From Plasmodium brasilianum (Eukaryota; Apicomplexa; Aconoidasida; Haemosporida; Plasmodiidae), in NCBI RefSeq assembly GCF_023973825.1, contig NC_090122.1, forward strand, positions 372,001-436,000: a stretch of 64,000 nt of DNA, read 5' to 3'. Below the pieces are notes generated by a model, which saw only the letters and a list, made by a program, of their open reading frames with translations, searched no databases and was not told where the DNA came from. Made by a program: the position numbers and the translations under genes. Of this stretch, positions 35,791 to 47,057 are shown piece after piece. The first letter of the stretch is position 1; every line of letters starts with the position of its first letter.

Positions 35791-37461
35791 TTATGAGCTC
35801 TTTTTTTTGCCTAAAATTTGCGAAGCTAGAGAAGACTTTTGGGCCAATTTATTTAAACGCTTTTGGCTCTGTCTGGACAAAATCGAATTTCTGAATGATG
35901 TAGTGGACATACGAGAACTATAATTTTTATTTATTAAAAGATTTAAATTTTTTTTTTTTAAAAGTTCTTTATTATACTTTATATTTTTTAAGCTGTTTTG
36001 TAATTTCTCTGCAATAATTTCTCTGTTATTTATTTTTTGCAAATTAAATTCATTTTTTGCGTATATTTCATTGTCATCTTCTTCTGAGGTTTTTTTTTTA
36101 ATTCCTCCATTAATTTTACTATAATCATTGGAATTATAGTCATTTATTTCATTTTCCTCATTTTGAATTAATTTTGGTGTGTTCATAATTTTACCCCATG
36201 TTATTATAGGACTTTTATCAACACCCTTTCCTGCTCTTATTAAGGGAGTTCGTACATATTCATATTGATTATTTCTTGTTAATAAATTAAAATTACCTTG
36301 TTCAATCATTTGGTCTTCTATCCTTTCTTTTTCTTTACTCATAATTTTCAGTTCTTTTATTTGTTCACTTTGATTTATTTGATTGTTCATATCTTTATTA
36401 TATTCTTCCGAAAATCTTGTATTATCATAATATATCTGTAATTTGTTTTCTTTTATACTATCAACATCACTAACTTTAAAACTTGATGAAAACATCATTG
36501 AATTAGATTCATTTTCAGATTTGTTTGTATTCAGGAAATGGCATTTTATTCCATTCTTTGTACATTCTTCAATTTGATCAATTTTTAAGTTATGTTCATT
36601 TCTTTTAACAATGGAATATAAATTTTTCTCTATATTTTTATTTTTCATATTCCGTAATAAATACTCAAAAGACTTGTTATCCTCTGATGTGTATCTTTTT
36701 TGGAAATCTCGAAGATTTATATTTAAATTTATTTTATGTTTTTTACCGTTTGGTAATACAACTAATTTGTACTTACTTTGTCTTTCTGGAAAACACAGTA
36801 CATTACTTCTTTCCCTATCATCATCATAATAATAATTATTATTTTTGTATACATCCATAATACCACAGCTACTATTTCCCCCATCATTTATTGCGTTTTC
36901 TGCAGCTTTATTGTCATAATAATTCCTGTCCTCTAACATATTATCCAAACTTCTAACTTGATCAGAATAATTATACTCAAAATCGCTACTATAATTATTT
37001 TTATTACTTTTTACATTAACACATTCGGACTTTTGGTAACTTGATTCATTTCTTAATTTATGTATATCAGGGAAAAATTTTTTTTCAATTAAATATTCTA
37101 ACACACTTAAATAGTCTTCCTCAAGTAGTACAATGATATTGTCCTTTCTAGTTCCAAAATTACTTGCATCATATTCAACAATTTCATTATTTTCAAACAA
37201 AACTATCTTTTCATTTTTATGCTCTCCTACTGTACCTTCATTATCAAAGTAGTTATCATTATATTTATAATTATTGTTATCATTATCATCATCATGCTCC
37301 CCTTGACTTTCATTTTTCTTTCTTTTCCCATTTCTTCTTTTTTTTTTCTTTATTATTTTTAAATTATCTTCATCATTTAATATAATTTTGTTTTCATTCG
37401 AGTTCCTTTGTTTTCTAAAACGCTCGTTCCCTTGAGTCTCTGGAGTTGATAAGTGCTCCAT
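35791..37461 (-). CDS. ESS2: Splicing factor ESS-2 homologue (DGCR14/ESS2)
   Basis: A nuclear protein associated with the spliceosome C complex. Four ESS2 blocks appear in order: VLLEEDYLSVLEYLIEKKFF with PDIHKL (cf. human VLDEEEYIEGLQTVIQRDFFPDVEKL); LRDFQKRYTSEDNKSFEYL (cf. FLSRYTSEDNASF); YYDNTRFSEEY (cf. KNTRF); and GVDKSPIITWGKIMNTP (cf. NESPMMTWGEVENTP). About 556 aa if translation starts at the ATG at 37461 (MEHLSTPETQ). The frame is open upstream to 37506, but the sequence CTTGTGCCAG|AGC before it looks like a 3' splice site, so a 5' exon is possible; a candidate piece ending LETQ before GTGCG lies near 37560-37605 but lacks its own start. Asn/Asp/Lys-rich inserts explain the extra length over human (476 aa). 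Confidence 0.92.
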   Translation of the reverse strand: MEHLSTPETQGNERFRKQRNSNENKIILNDEDNLKIIKKKKRRNGKRKKNESQGEHDDDNDNNNYKYNDNYFDNEGTVGEHKNEKIVLFENNEIVEYDASNFGTRKDNIIVLLEEDYLSVLEYLIEKKFFPDIHKLRNESSYQKSECVNVKSNKNNYSSDFEYNYSDQVRSLDNMLEDRNYYDNKAAENAINDGGNSSCGIMDVYKNNNYYYDDDRERSNVLCFPERQSKYKLVVLPNGKKHKINLNINLRDFQKRYTSEDNKSFEYLLRNMKNKNIEKNLYSIVKRNEHNLKIDQIEECTKNGIKCHFLNTNKSENESNSMMFSSSFKVSDVDSIKENKLQIYYDNTRFSEEYNKDMNNQINQSEQIKELKIMSKEKERIEDQMIEQGNFNLLTRNNQYEYVRTPLIRAGKGVDKSPIITWGKIMNTPKLIQNEENEINDYNSNDYSKINGGIKKKTSEEDDNEIYAKNEFNLQKINNREIIAEKLQNSLKNIKYNKELLKKKNLNLLINKNYSSRMSTTSFRNSILSRQSQKRLNKLAQKSSLASQILGKKKSS

Positions 37462-37506
37462 CAGGTCTTCACTCTTGCTCTGGCACAAGCATATATGCAC
37501 ATGCAC

Positions 37507-38949
37507 GTTTACTTATGTACATATAAATATATGTGTTATATCGCATATATACGCACTTGGGTTTCTAAGAGGTATGAAACAATTCGTGGAATGCGCAGCT
37601 TTATGATAAATTAGTACATAGACATTACTTCCAGCCCTCAAAAAAACACTACTAAACAATATCGCTTTACTGAAACGTTTACAGAAACCTTACTATTACT
37701 CTATAACACTATTACAATGTTACCCTATCGCAGTATTACACTATCAATCTGTTACATTTATATTCTATATTACGCTATATTATACATGTAATGGTGTGTT
37801 ATTTTTTTTAACGTCTGAGTTAAACTTATTCCGTTATAATATCTCCCATTTACGGACTTGTTCTTCTTTCTTTTTCTTCTTTTTCCTTTTCCCTTTTATA
37901 ACAGAAATTCTCTGATCCACAAAAATGATGACTACCCTACAACATGCTTCATTCACCTGTACGAAAATATTCGCTTATTGCCTGCTTATCATATTTAAGA
38001 GAATAATGGTTAAAAATAAATCAACACATACATACATAAGGAAAAAATATTTCTCATATAGCTTATTTTTACAATTTTATCTATTTCTTTCATGCATGTT
38101 TGTTATACTTATGCCGCTTTGTACAGTTTAAAGAAAAAAAATGGAAAACACGAGATTACAAAAAAGTTAACAACATATCAATGAATTTATTTTTGCAGTC
38201 ACTTCAAAAATTTTACCTTTTATTTTTAATAATGCTTCATCGCACTGATTCCTAATTATATATGATCATTTATATTTTTTCATGTTCCATTTTGTTTTAT
38301 TTTATTTTTTTATTTTAAGAATTTATTTCATTTATTAAATTAAAAGAAGAATTAATTTTTTCCCTCGCCAAAAAAAAAAAAAAAAAAATTGTTAAGTGAA
38401 TGTTATAAATAATGCTTTATATAATATATATACGTAATATATGTACATATGATCTCTTTTTCGAACTGAGATGTTTTAAATTATAACGCCACAAACATGT
38501 TCATCCATTTCTTGTTTTCTTTTGTTTTATTTTCCTGTGCAATTTTTTATATATAATGAGAATGAAGCAATAAGGAAAAAATTATGACATGTTCATAATT
38601 TTCTGAACGGGGAATTTAAAAATTGAAAAAAATTTTCACATGTATATATGTACATATGTATATCCATTTTGTTACCTATTTAGCGACAGAAAATGTTCTA
38701 CAGAGCACTATGTTTCCTCAAAATATGATCTTTTTCATGTAGAAAGGTATAAAATGAAATAAATTAAAATGGTTAAATTGGTACTGCTTAGCTATGGAAA
38801 ATGTTCTTTGAAACAATTCGATAAACATCAAGTAGGTCAGTACATATATCGTCAACCTCGTAAGTGCATATCTTGTCAAGCTGTTTAATTAATAACTAGC
38901 TGAAAAATTCTACCGACTCCAACTCCCCCCATCATAATAGTGATAAAAC
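37507..38949. other. divergent intergenic region ESS2 / NSUN
   Basis: Shared upstream region. A C-richer patch at 37590-38131 is open in two plus-strand frames. One is an ATG-started 68-codon frame (37925-38131) with two hydrophobic runs; the other begins after CTTTTATAACAG (about 37905) and reads about 30 codons to a stop. Both look plausible and they cannot both be coding, so neither is called. Confidence 0.35.
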
Positions 38950-40635
38950 ATGAAATGCAGTGGAAAAGCGGGCTACTTTTTGAACTTGAAAAAAGAATAT
39001 GGGGAAAGGGCTGAGGCGTTATTAAAAAAGCTGCAAGAGGGAAAAACTGTCCAAGGAGCTTTCATAACAGATTTTATAAAAATAGACTATGTGAACATAA
39101 CTAAAATTTTATTATATATGATAACAAAGAATAAGATAAAAACGAGTTTTGATGGTTTATATGTGGACAAGGAATATGAAAGTTTTCTAACTTTTTTAGA
39201 TGAGGAAAAAAGTATAATCTTACCCAATAAAATAACAAGTGAAGAAAAGGATTATACTAATGAATTATATTTAATTGGGGGTGAAAAGGAAAATTTCGGA
39301 AACATTGTACGAGAGAAAATGCAAAATAACATTATTCATGGGTCTAATGACATCAAAACTGAAAATATGGAAACCATACAAATGGAGAAGGGTATACATA
39401 ATGTAGACCAATGTGAATTGTGCTCTCCTTATAGCGTAGAGACCAATAATAATTACGAAAAAATAATCATCCACAAATTAGAACTGCTAAATATAAATGA
39501 TATAATGAAATATGATGGAAGTATTGAAAATGTGGATAAAATAATATATTATTTAAACCCATGTTCTGTTTTATCCGCATACTTTTTAGATATAAAAAAG
39601 AACGAAAAGGTGCTAGACATGTGCGCATCCCCCGGTGGGAAATCATTAGTTATAGCTAGTAAATTATTTGGTTATGATATATCACCATTAAATAGAATTA
39701 AAAATATTGAAAGTATAAATGACACACATATCGAAATTAGCTGTTCATTAAACCTGCTGAATTATTACAAATGTAACAGGAACGGGTTTTTAGTTATTAA
39801 TGAATATAATAAATCAAGATATGATAGATTAAAACAAGTGTTACATAAACATTTACCTAAAGATTTAATTAATTCTAGTAATTTACATATAACTAATTAT
39901 AATGGTTTGAATTTAAACTCATTTATGAGATTTCCAAAATTTCATAAAATTTTATTAGACGTCCCATGTTCGACTGATGAACATTTAATAAACAAAGGAA
40001 CATGTGATTTAAACAAATGGACAATTAACGTTATTAAAAATAATACGTATGTACAGTGTGAGCTACTAATGAATTCTTTTCAGTTACTCCATACAAATGG
40101 TATTATAATATATTCCACCTGCGCACTATCTTATCATGAGAATGATGAAGTTATTGAAAAGCTCCTAAAAAAATTTAAGAAGCAAGTTAAAATTATCGAT
40201 TTTGTAGAGGTCGAATATCAACAGAGATACGAGCAAGCTTTTATGCTCGTTAAGCAGAAGCAAATTGGGATTTGTCCTCCAGCTGCTATGGGCGCAGTGA
40301 ATGGAATGAATAGTAAAAAATTTGATGCTGTTCTTGTTAACAGTGTAGACGATGGATTAAACGAAGTTAGTAGCAACCGAGATGAAAAGAAGGAAAATGA
40401 TAATAAACACGAGGACTATAAACGCATTAACCAGACAATCGTGTCTATAAAGGAAGGCGCTGCTAATAATTGTAATTCCATTTACAATAATGAGTTTAAA
40501 GAATTTAAGGGGAAAACGAACTTTTTAAGATTTTTTGAAAAAACTAAATATGGATATATATCCCTACCCGATAAATCACCCTTTGGTGTTTTATACATAT
40601 GCAAAATTCAGAAAATTTTAAAAAATTGCAATTAA
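38950..40635 (+). CDS. NSUN-family RNA (cytosine-5) methyltransferase
   Basis: An S-adenosylmethionine-dependent RNA m5C methyltransferase of the NOL1/NOP2/Sun family, intronless, 561 aa. The Rossmann core starts near residue 200. Motif I is KVLDMCASPGGKSLVIASK (about residue 220). Motif IV with its conserved Cys is LLDVPCSTDEHLINK (about residue 336), and motif VI with the second Cys, normally the catalytic one, is IIYSTCALSYHENDEVI (about residue 387). DVPC-[ST]-[TN]-D is most like the NSUN3/NSUN4 branch (mitochondrial rRNA/tRNA enzymes), so an organellar substrate is possible but not shown. An Asn/Lys-rich insert of about 90 residues interrupts the domain after motif VI, before the terminal KSPFGVLYICKI strand. 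Confidence 0.9.
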   Translation: MKCSGKAGYFLNLKKEYGERAEALLKKLQEGKTVQGAFITDFIKIDYVNITKILLYMITKNKIKTSFDGLYVDKEYESFLTFLDEEKSIILPNKITSEEKDYTNELYLIGGEKENFGNIVREKMQNNIIHGSNDIKTENMETIQMEKGIHNVDQCELCSPYSVETNNNYEKIIIHKLELLNINDIMKYDGSIENVDKIIYYLNPCSVLSAYFLDIKKNEKVLDMCASPGGKSLVIASKLFGYDISPLNRIKNIESINDTHIEISCSLNLLNYYKCNRNGFLVINEYNKSRYDRLKQVLHKHLPKDLINSSNLHITNYNGLNLNSFMRFPKFHKILLDVPCSTDEHLINKGTCDLNKWTINVIKNNTYVQCELLMNSFQLLHTNGIIIYSTCALSYHENDEVIEKLLKKFKKQVKIIDFVEVEYQQRYEQAFMLVKQKQIGICPPAAMGAVNGMNSKKFDAVLVNSVDDGLNEVSSNRDEKKENDNKHEDYKRINQTIVSIKEGAANNCNSIYNNEFKEFKGKTNFLRFFEKTKYGYISLPDKSPFGVLYICKIQKILKNCN

Positions 40636-41373
40636 TTTGTGACTAAATTTTAATTAAACTGTGATTAAATTTTAATTAAATTGTAATTAAATTGGCTTAT
40701 TTATTTTATTTTTTCTTTTTTTTATCTGAAATTGTTTTGTTTTCGTTTTAATTTTATCTATTATTGAGTACAATTTGATAATTTTTTTGAGGCTTTAAAA
40801 AGTGAACTAGTCATTCACACGTAAAATATATGTGTGCAGGAAAAAAAAAAAAAAAAAAAAAAGATATATGATATGAAATGGTGCGAAAATATATGAATGG
40901 TGTAGAAATATATGAATGGTGTAGAAATATATGAATGGTGTAGAAATGTATGAAATAGTGCGAAAAATATATGAAAAGGTACTAAAAGTAGAACAAATAA
41001 TAATGAAGCAAAATGTGAGCAAATAAATTAAAAAATTCCAGTTTTATATCATAAACAATTTCTTCAATTGTTTTTTTTTTTTTTTTTTTTAAATTATTTT
41101 AACTATGACTAAAAGGGTGAAACTTATTATGTGCTATGCGTTTGTGCAATTATTAAAAAAAAATTAAATTCTCAGCTAATCTGACTGATATGAAATTAGA
41201 CCTACAAAAACGGTTGCAAGTTAATACAAGCGGCCTACACACACACACACACACTCCCGCACGCTCACATATGTATATAAATAAATACATACAAATGGGA
41301 TAATAACAAAGCGGGTAAAAATATCTACATAATATAAGACCATTTTTATAAGCAATATTTATTTAAAAATTAC
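40636..41373. other. convergent intergenic region NSUN / RFC3
   Basis: 3' flanks; includes a 19-bp tandem (aaatatatgaatggtgtag, about 40886-40975, 4-5 copies), poly-A at about 40841-40861, and a short (ac)n at 41236-41252. No coding signal. Confidence 0.6.
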
Positions 41374-42432
41374 TCACTTTTTTGATAGATTATATTTTAC
41401 TATGGCAGTATTTGCGTTTACGATAAAAGCAATGAGAGAAACACTTTTATCATATGAGTTTTCTGACAGATACGAGAAATGCGAACACAACTTAAGAAAA
41501 TAATACTTAAGTTTATAATCATAATTACATCTTAACAAATATTTAACTGTAGTTTCAAAAATGAAATTAACAGGTATTTGACATGTTATTAAGCTCTGTA
41601 TTTTTGTTACACATTCTTTCATTTTCATTTGACTAGGGTTTATAAAAACAAAATCACATAGTTCGTTTATATATGTAGAAGCAACTGAGAGTGATTGATG
41701 TGGTTTAACTGAATTTGCATAGACAGTCATTTCTAAAGCCATAATACATTTGCGTAAATTCCTCCCATGAGTATTAATTAAACTTTTAAAATATTCTTTT
41801 GAACTAAAAGACTGAGAAATATTTTCATTGTCACATATATGTTTTAACACCCCAAAAATTTCATCTTCTGTTGGTAGAGGTACTCTAATACATATACATC
41901 TACTTTTTAATGGTTCAATTATTTTAGATAAATGTTCTAAATGTAATATAACTCTTGCATTTCTTATATACGTTTCTAGTGTTCTTCTTAATCCTGCTTG
42001 TGCACCTTCACTTAAAAATTCTGCATCTTTAAAAACAAATATACGATACATGGGTGATTTTGAAAAAAAGGAAGCACTTGACTTATAACTACATAATTCT
42101 TTAATAATACTTTGAACAATAATTTTATCTTTTGTTCCTAATTCAAAACATTGTAACTCTAAATGATAATTACTCTGAACTACATTTATATTAATTTTAT
42201 TTTCTGCATTTGTTATGCATTCTGGTCTTCGAATAATTTTTTCTTCTTTAAATATTTCTTTTATTAAACAATCTATTCTTGTACTCTTCCCTCCACCAGG
42301 AGCTCCATAAAATATTATATGGGGTAAATCTTTGTGGGCACTTAATTTCTTTAATCTATCTGTTATATCCTTATGAATATTTAAATCGTCTAAACATTGT
42401 GGAGCGTATTTTTCAAGCCACATCTTAACCAA
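41374..42432 (-). CDS. RFC3: Replication factor C subunit 3 (RFC3)
   Basis: A small subunit of the clamp loader that opens and loads PCNA at primer-template junctions. A single exon of 352 aa, the size of human RFC3 (356). It begins MVKMWLEKYAP (cf. SLWVDKYRP). The P-loop is FYGAPGGGKSTRIDCLI (residues 41-57). The Walker B region is degenerate (VFKDAEFLSEGAQAGLRRTLE), as in RFC3. The SRC arginine-finger motif is KSRCICIRVPLP, followed by sensor-2 GRNLRKCIMALE. SNYHLELQ and the C-terminal collar helices also match. RFC3 is preferred over RFC2/4/5 because of the RR-R pattern in the P-loop neighbourhood and the SNYHLE motif characteristic of RFC3. The A-rich 5' flank holds no upstream in-frame Met. 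Confidence 0.95.
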   Translation of the reverse strand: MVKMWLEKYAPQCLDDLNIHKDITDRLKKLSAHKDLPHIIFYGAPGGGKSTRIDCLIKEIFKEEKIIRRPECITNAENKININVVQSNYHLELQCFELGTKDKIIVQSIIKELCSYKSSASFFSKSPMYRIFVFKDAEFLSEGAQAGLRRTLETYIRNARVILHLEHLSKIIEPLKSRCICIRVPLPTEDEIFGVLKHICDNENISQSFSSKEYFKSLINTHGRNLRKCIMALEMTVYANSVKPHQSLSVASTYINELCDFVFINPSQMKMKECVTKIQSLITCQIPVNFIFETTVKYLLRCNYDYKLKYYFLKLCSHFSYLSENSYDKSVSLIAFIVNANTAIVKYNLSKK

Positions 42433-43423
42433 TAATTAAAAAAAAAAAAAAAAGAGAAGCAAAAAAATTGCAAAAATTTATCGATATACGTAATTTGAAA
42501 GTACACAAATCCTAAATATAAATTTAAGGATAAAATACGCACATGGAAACATGAAACGGGTTTGTCACACATAGCAAGAGAAACTTAAAAGAAAAATAAA
42601 ACTCCTACACGTATGCAGCACTGAATTCAAATTTATGCGCACCGTAAAAATAAACACAAAAAGCGGCTTCTATAGTATGGCAGCATGTTTATACATATAT
42701 ATGTACCTTCACCTTCTTACATTATCATATACATGAATACATAATCATACATATATACATACATACATACACACATACACACACACATACACATATACGT
42801 ATCCTCTTTTTCGCCAAATTAAAACAAATGTAAAATGAAAAAAAAAAGAATATAAAACATGTCCAGAAAGTTGAATTAAATATCAACTCAAGCAAAGCAC
42901 GGACATACACTTTGTTCTTTTCTCTTTTTCCTCGGCTCTCAAAAATTAATATATATTTATAGTATATACTTCATACTTATCAATAATGAGAAAAAAAGCG
43001 TTATGTAAATTTTGTCATCAGTTATAGATGCTCATAAACATACAGAATACAAACATACTATTATGCACTTGTATGGGAATATATATATATGCCCTTTTTT
43101 CTTAAATTCTTATGCTTTCATTTTGCTCGCACCTATTCGCCACCGCAATTATGTCGAAATGAGAACAAATGCATAAGAATATGTACGTACCTTCACCAAC
43201 CATGTACATATAAACATGTATTTTAAAAATATTTGCCGGCAGAATGATGCTTAAAAGGCATATCTTTGTATGTGCTCTTTTTGCTTAATAGAAGACTACT
43301 TACTAATTTATTTTACGTGTTTATTTATGCCATATAATTGTGTTTTCCTTTGTTCTTACGTAATATGAAACGTTATTTTCGCGCAGCAAAATAAAACATC
43401 CATGTGAGAATTTTGCCTATTCA

Positions 43424-43466
<43 letters not shown>

Positions 43467-43824
43467 GTACATGTAAATGAGCACGCATATATATGTAAAT
43501 AAATTTGCCTAATTTTGCGCCAAAAATGAAACACGCTTACATATGGAGAAAAAAATAAAATACAAACGAAGGGGAAAAAATATGAACTATGCCATCTTTT
43601 TTTTTTTTTCTAGCGCCAATTTAGCATTACGATTTAGACTTTCATATAAATGATATATAAAAAAATTAACATGTATTATGTAAGAAATAAGAGGTTAACA
43701 CAATAACGTGCCACACCTTTGTATAATTATTACTACTCTTATTATATCAAAATGAAATACATTTCATATCAACATCATGTTTTCATATAAGGATATAGCC
43801 ACCCTTACTTTTAATATGTCACAG
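42433..43824. other. intergenic, mostly microsatellites
   Basis: RFC3 upstream region. (ca)n/(ta)n runs at 42750-42800 and about 43429-43463. Short open pieces occur on both strands (for example minus 43150-43185) but none with a partner or family. Confidence 0.45.
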
Positions 43825-43909
43825 GTGTTTACTTACCATTCCGCTAATTTATGAAATATGTTATATTGTTTTAAATTTTCAAAAATTAGAAGGAATAAAA
43901 TTAAGCAGT

Positions 43910-43943
<34 letters not shown>

Positions 43944-44551
43944 TGTAATGTATATTACTAACCAAAACTTAAACTTGAATTTGGGGAAAAAAATATTTTA
44001 GGTATATAAAACTTAGTAAATTGTTTGTCTCTATAAAAAGAGAGAAATTTTTCAAGTAATCCAAATGATAAGGGTAAATGCGTACATGTACACATATACT
44101 TAATGCGTATATATACATATACCTACATAAACATATGCAAACGTTTATGATTAAGTACAAAGTTTTCGGCCTCATTAGCCCCTGAAAAAAAGTGTATTTA
44201 TCACTATATCATTTGTTTATTTAATTAAAAACATTTAATTACAGTAATTACAGTAATTACAGTAATTAAGAATAAATATACACGCTTATTCACAAATAGG
44301 TAAAATGTGTGTGCATTTTCAAATGAAAATTTATAAAATACACAGAGAAGAAAACTATTATTTATTTACATATGAATATATAGATCCACTTTCACTTATA
44401 TATTTGAACATGTTTTAAAAGGTATATAACAAACAATGAGCTTCAAATAATAAGAGTAAAGATATTACACAAAGTTTTGACAGAATATGCAAATATTCCA
44501 GAATGTGGGAACGTGAATATTATTCATATTTTAGTAACTAATTGTAAATAA
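43825..44551 (+). CDS. candidate spliced gene, 3' exons only
   Basis: Four exons join in perfect phase: 44002-44055 (reads YIKLSKLFVSIKREKFF), 44156-44193 (TKFSASLAPEKK), 44263-44299 (IKNKYTRLFTN) and 44422-44551 (YITNNELQIIRVKILHKVL, later EYANIPECGNVNIIHILV, stop TAA at 44549-44551). All introns are GT..AG and donors (GTAATC, GTATTT, GTAAAA) are reasonable. A possible earlier exon at 43825-43907 (reads IPLIYEICYIVLNFQKLEGI) does not match phase with 44002, so the 5' part is unresolved. I do not recognise the family. The last exon is much less AT-biased than its flanks. The acceptor of the third exon is a 9-bp triplication (see findings). Confidence 0.45.
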
Positions 44552-44751
44552 AATAAAAAATACAAAATAGGAAAAGGTTTTTCATATGAAGATGATATAA
44601 ATATATACAAGGGAGAAACGTTTAAAATTACAGTAAAATTATTACGTTTCTTTATTTTAAATATTATTTTAGTATAACATCAAAAAAAGTGTGCTTGTAA
44701 AATTAATTAAAAAAAGAAAAAAAGAAAAAAAGAAAATGAAATATCCCATTA

Positions 44752-47057
44752 TCAAAAGTTCAATCTTTCTGCTAAATTTTTATTTTGTTCATGTTCGACT
44801 TTCAGTTCCTTTATTCTTTCCTTTATTATTTCTTCTCTTTCTTCAGGTACACAATCCAGCCGCTGATAGCTGCAAAAATTAAAATTCAAATTAAAAACAT
44901 CAGTAGGAATAATCATTTGACATGAATAAACTAATGATGATGACAAATGAACCAGTAAGCAAATGCAAAAGGGAAGAAAAAGTTCATAATTCGACTGTAT
45001 GTTATTTGGGCTATGTATCAATGAATCAAAAAAAAAAAAAAAAAAAAGTCTCGACACATAGCTATTCCCATGCAAAATATACATGCAAAGGGTCGTAAAA
45101 ACTTAATTGATGGGCGTAAAGAACTACAGCCAATGCAAGGAACTCCCCCCATATATATATATATATATATATATACTTACACATATACAAACACCCATAT
45201 ACGCAGACTCACATGCACACACTATACCTACGCATATGTATGTATTTATAGCAGTTACCTTACATCCGTTGACAGTTCATTAACCAAGTCCGCGTATTTC
45301 TCGCGCTCATCAGAGTCGTGTTTAACAAAATTTGATTTCTTTAAAAAATCCTTAAATATTTTCTTAGCTTCCCTTATCTTATAATTCCTCCATTTCGCAT
45401 GTACTTCTTCCAGGTGATGTCGTTTTAGCGACTTAAAACTTTTGTTATTTTTATCCGTCATTTTAATAATATCCTCTAGCGAGTTGTTAATACAATTAAT
45501 TGAGAGTTCGCCTAGTAACTTGTCAAACATTTCTCGTTTTAAATTTATATAATTTTTTATAAATTCTTTATATATATAATATTTCTCACTAGCATTTAAT
45601 TTTAATTTTTTGTATCTTTCATCATTTGTGAGTTCACGAGGGATAAAACAGTCGTTTTCAAAATTACTATTTTTCTTTATATTTATTTTATGATCATTCA
45701 ATAGTCCCTCATCTATATTGGGGTGTTTTAATTTTTCATGTAATAGACTTAAAAATATATTTTTTTCATTATTCGTATTTTTTTTGTGTTCCTCTAATGT
45801 TTGTGAACCTTTTCTAAAATGGATACCATCATCTGTATCTGCCCTGCCGCTTCGTCTATCACCCCCGCTTCTTCTATTTTGCTGTTTCCTTTTTGCTAAA
45901 AGTGTCTGACTAACATCCTCAAATATTTTGTTTTTTTTATCATACGACAAAATTACATATTTTTCGTTTTTCATTAAATTATTTTTTATTTTTATCCATA
46001 CTCCCGGGTTTTCATCCTGCATATGGTCATATAAAATCTGCTCAAACTCTTCCTCCATTTGTTTTTGTTTTTCTTTTTTTTTTTTTTCTAAAAAATTTCC
46101 TAATAATTTATTTCTACTATTAGCCCATTCTTTTGTGTAATTTCCTTTATATTCTTTTTTCCCTTTTAAAATATGAACAGCATCATATTCACTAAAAGGG
46201 TACGTAAATTTATTTTCCATTTCATTTAACATATTAATAAAGTTTTCAACTAATGTTTTAATTTCACATTTTTTTTCTTCTTTAATTTCTTTTATTAATA
46301 TATGAAAAAATTCTTTCCTCCGTTCCTTTGGCACATTTAAATATCGTCTATCATACAGCATATATGCTAACACATTTTCATATTTGCAAAACTCATTAAT
46401 ATTTTTTTCTATCAGAAGATTTTTATACTCTCTCAAAATAAATTCCAAGTCTTCGTCTTTCCTATTTCTGTTCTGATTTACACTTGGATCTGCACTGTCA
46501 TTATACTTCGTATCATAGCCATAACTACCATCATTACCATAAAAACTGTTATCTCTTCCAACGCATTTATTGTAGTCATTTTTTTCAGCATCTTCATATT
46601 GTTTATCTACATTGTTAATGTCCTCTTTTTTCATTTTTTGCCTTACGAAGAGTTCTTCTACATCCTCGGGGCACTCCCACGTTTTTTCATTTGTTTTTTT
46701 GTTAAAATAAAACTTATAATTCTTAGTTGTTTCTATGATAAACCAACCCTTACTACCTTCTACATACTCCCAGCTGTGGGGTGTACCAACGTAATATTCT
46801 TGCATTTCTTTTGATATATTATCATACTTTCTTTTTTTTGAATTCTCTAGCTGCTCGCGCGTAGAGCCATTATTATTTTGTTCGTTACTTCCTTCTTTCT
46901 CCTTATCAAATTTTGACTCAGCTTTATCATTTGCCTTTTCCTTATCTCTGTTTTGTTCCATTTCTTCAGCTGCCGCCCCTATATGGATTTTTACTTGTTC
47001 TCTTTTGGTTACTTCCCCTGTTTGATCTAACTCTTCTTCCGCTATATTGATTTGCAT
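44752..47057 (-). CDS. TCERG1/CA150-like WW and FF domain protein, two exons
   Basis: A probable RNA polymerase II CTD-associated factor coupling elongation to splicing. Exons 45259-47057 and 44752-44869 join in phase 2 to 638 aa. Near residue 93 a WW domain reads HSWEYVEGSKGWFIIETTK and KKTNEKTWECPEDVEELF (both conserved Trp positions plus Tyr/Phe-rich core). Then come FF-type helical repeats from about residue 205, recognisable by F..L..E, W..I/V K..L..D.RY.. patterns: EFCKYENVLAYMLYDRRYL; DENPGVWIKIKNNLMKNEKY; DERYKKL; KWRNYKIREAKKIF. The last exon begins YQRLDCVPEEREEIIKERI, very close to the final FF repeat of TCERG1 (LDCVPEERRKLI). Human TCERG1 has three WW domains and six FF repeats; here only one WW is visible. 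PRP40 is an alternative but normally has two WW near the N terminus. Confidence 0.88.

Noticed and set aside
37925..38131. 68-codon plus-strand ORF with two hydrophobic runs
   Set aside because: A second plus frame over the same bases is equally coding-like after a good acceptor; no family or conserved start supports either, and it may be NSUN 5' flank.
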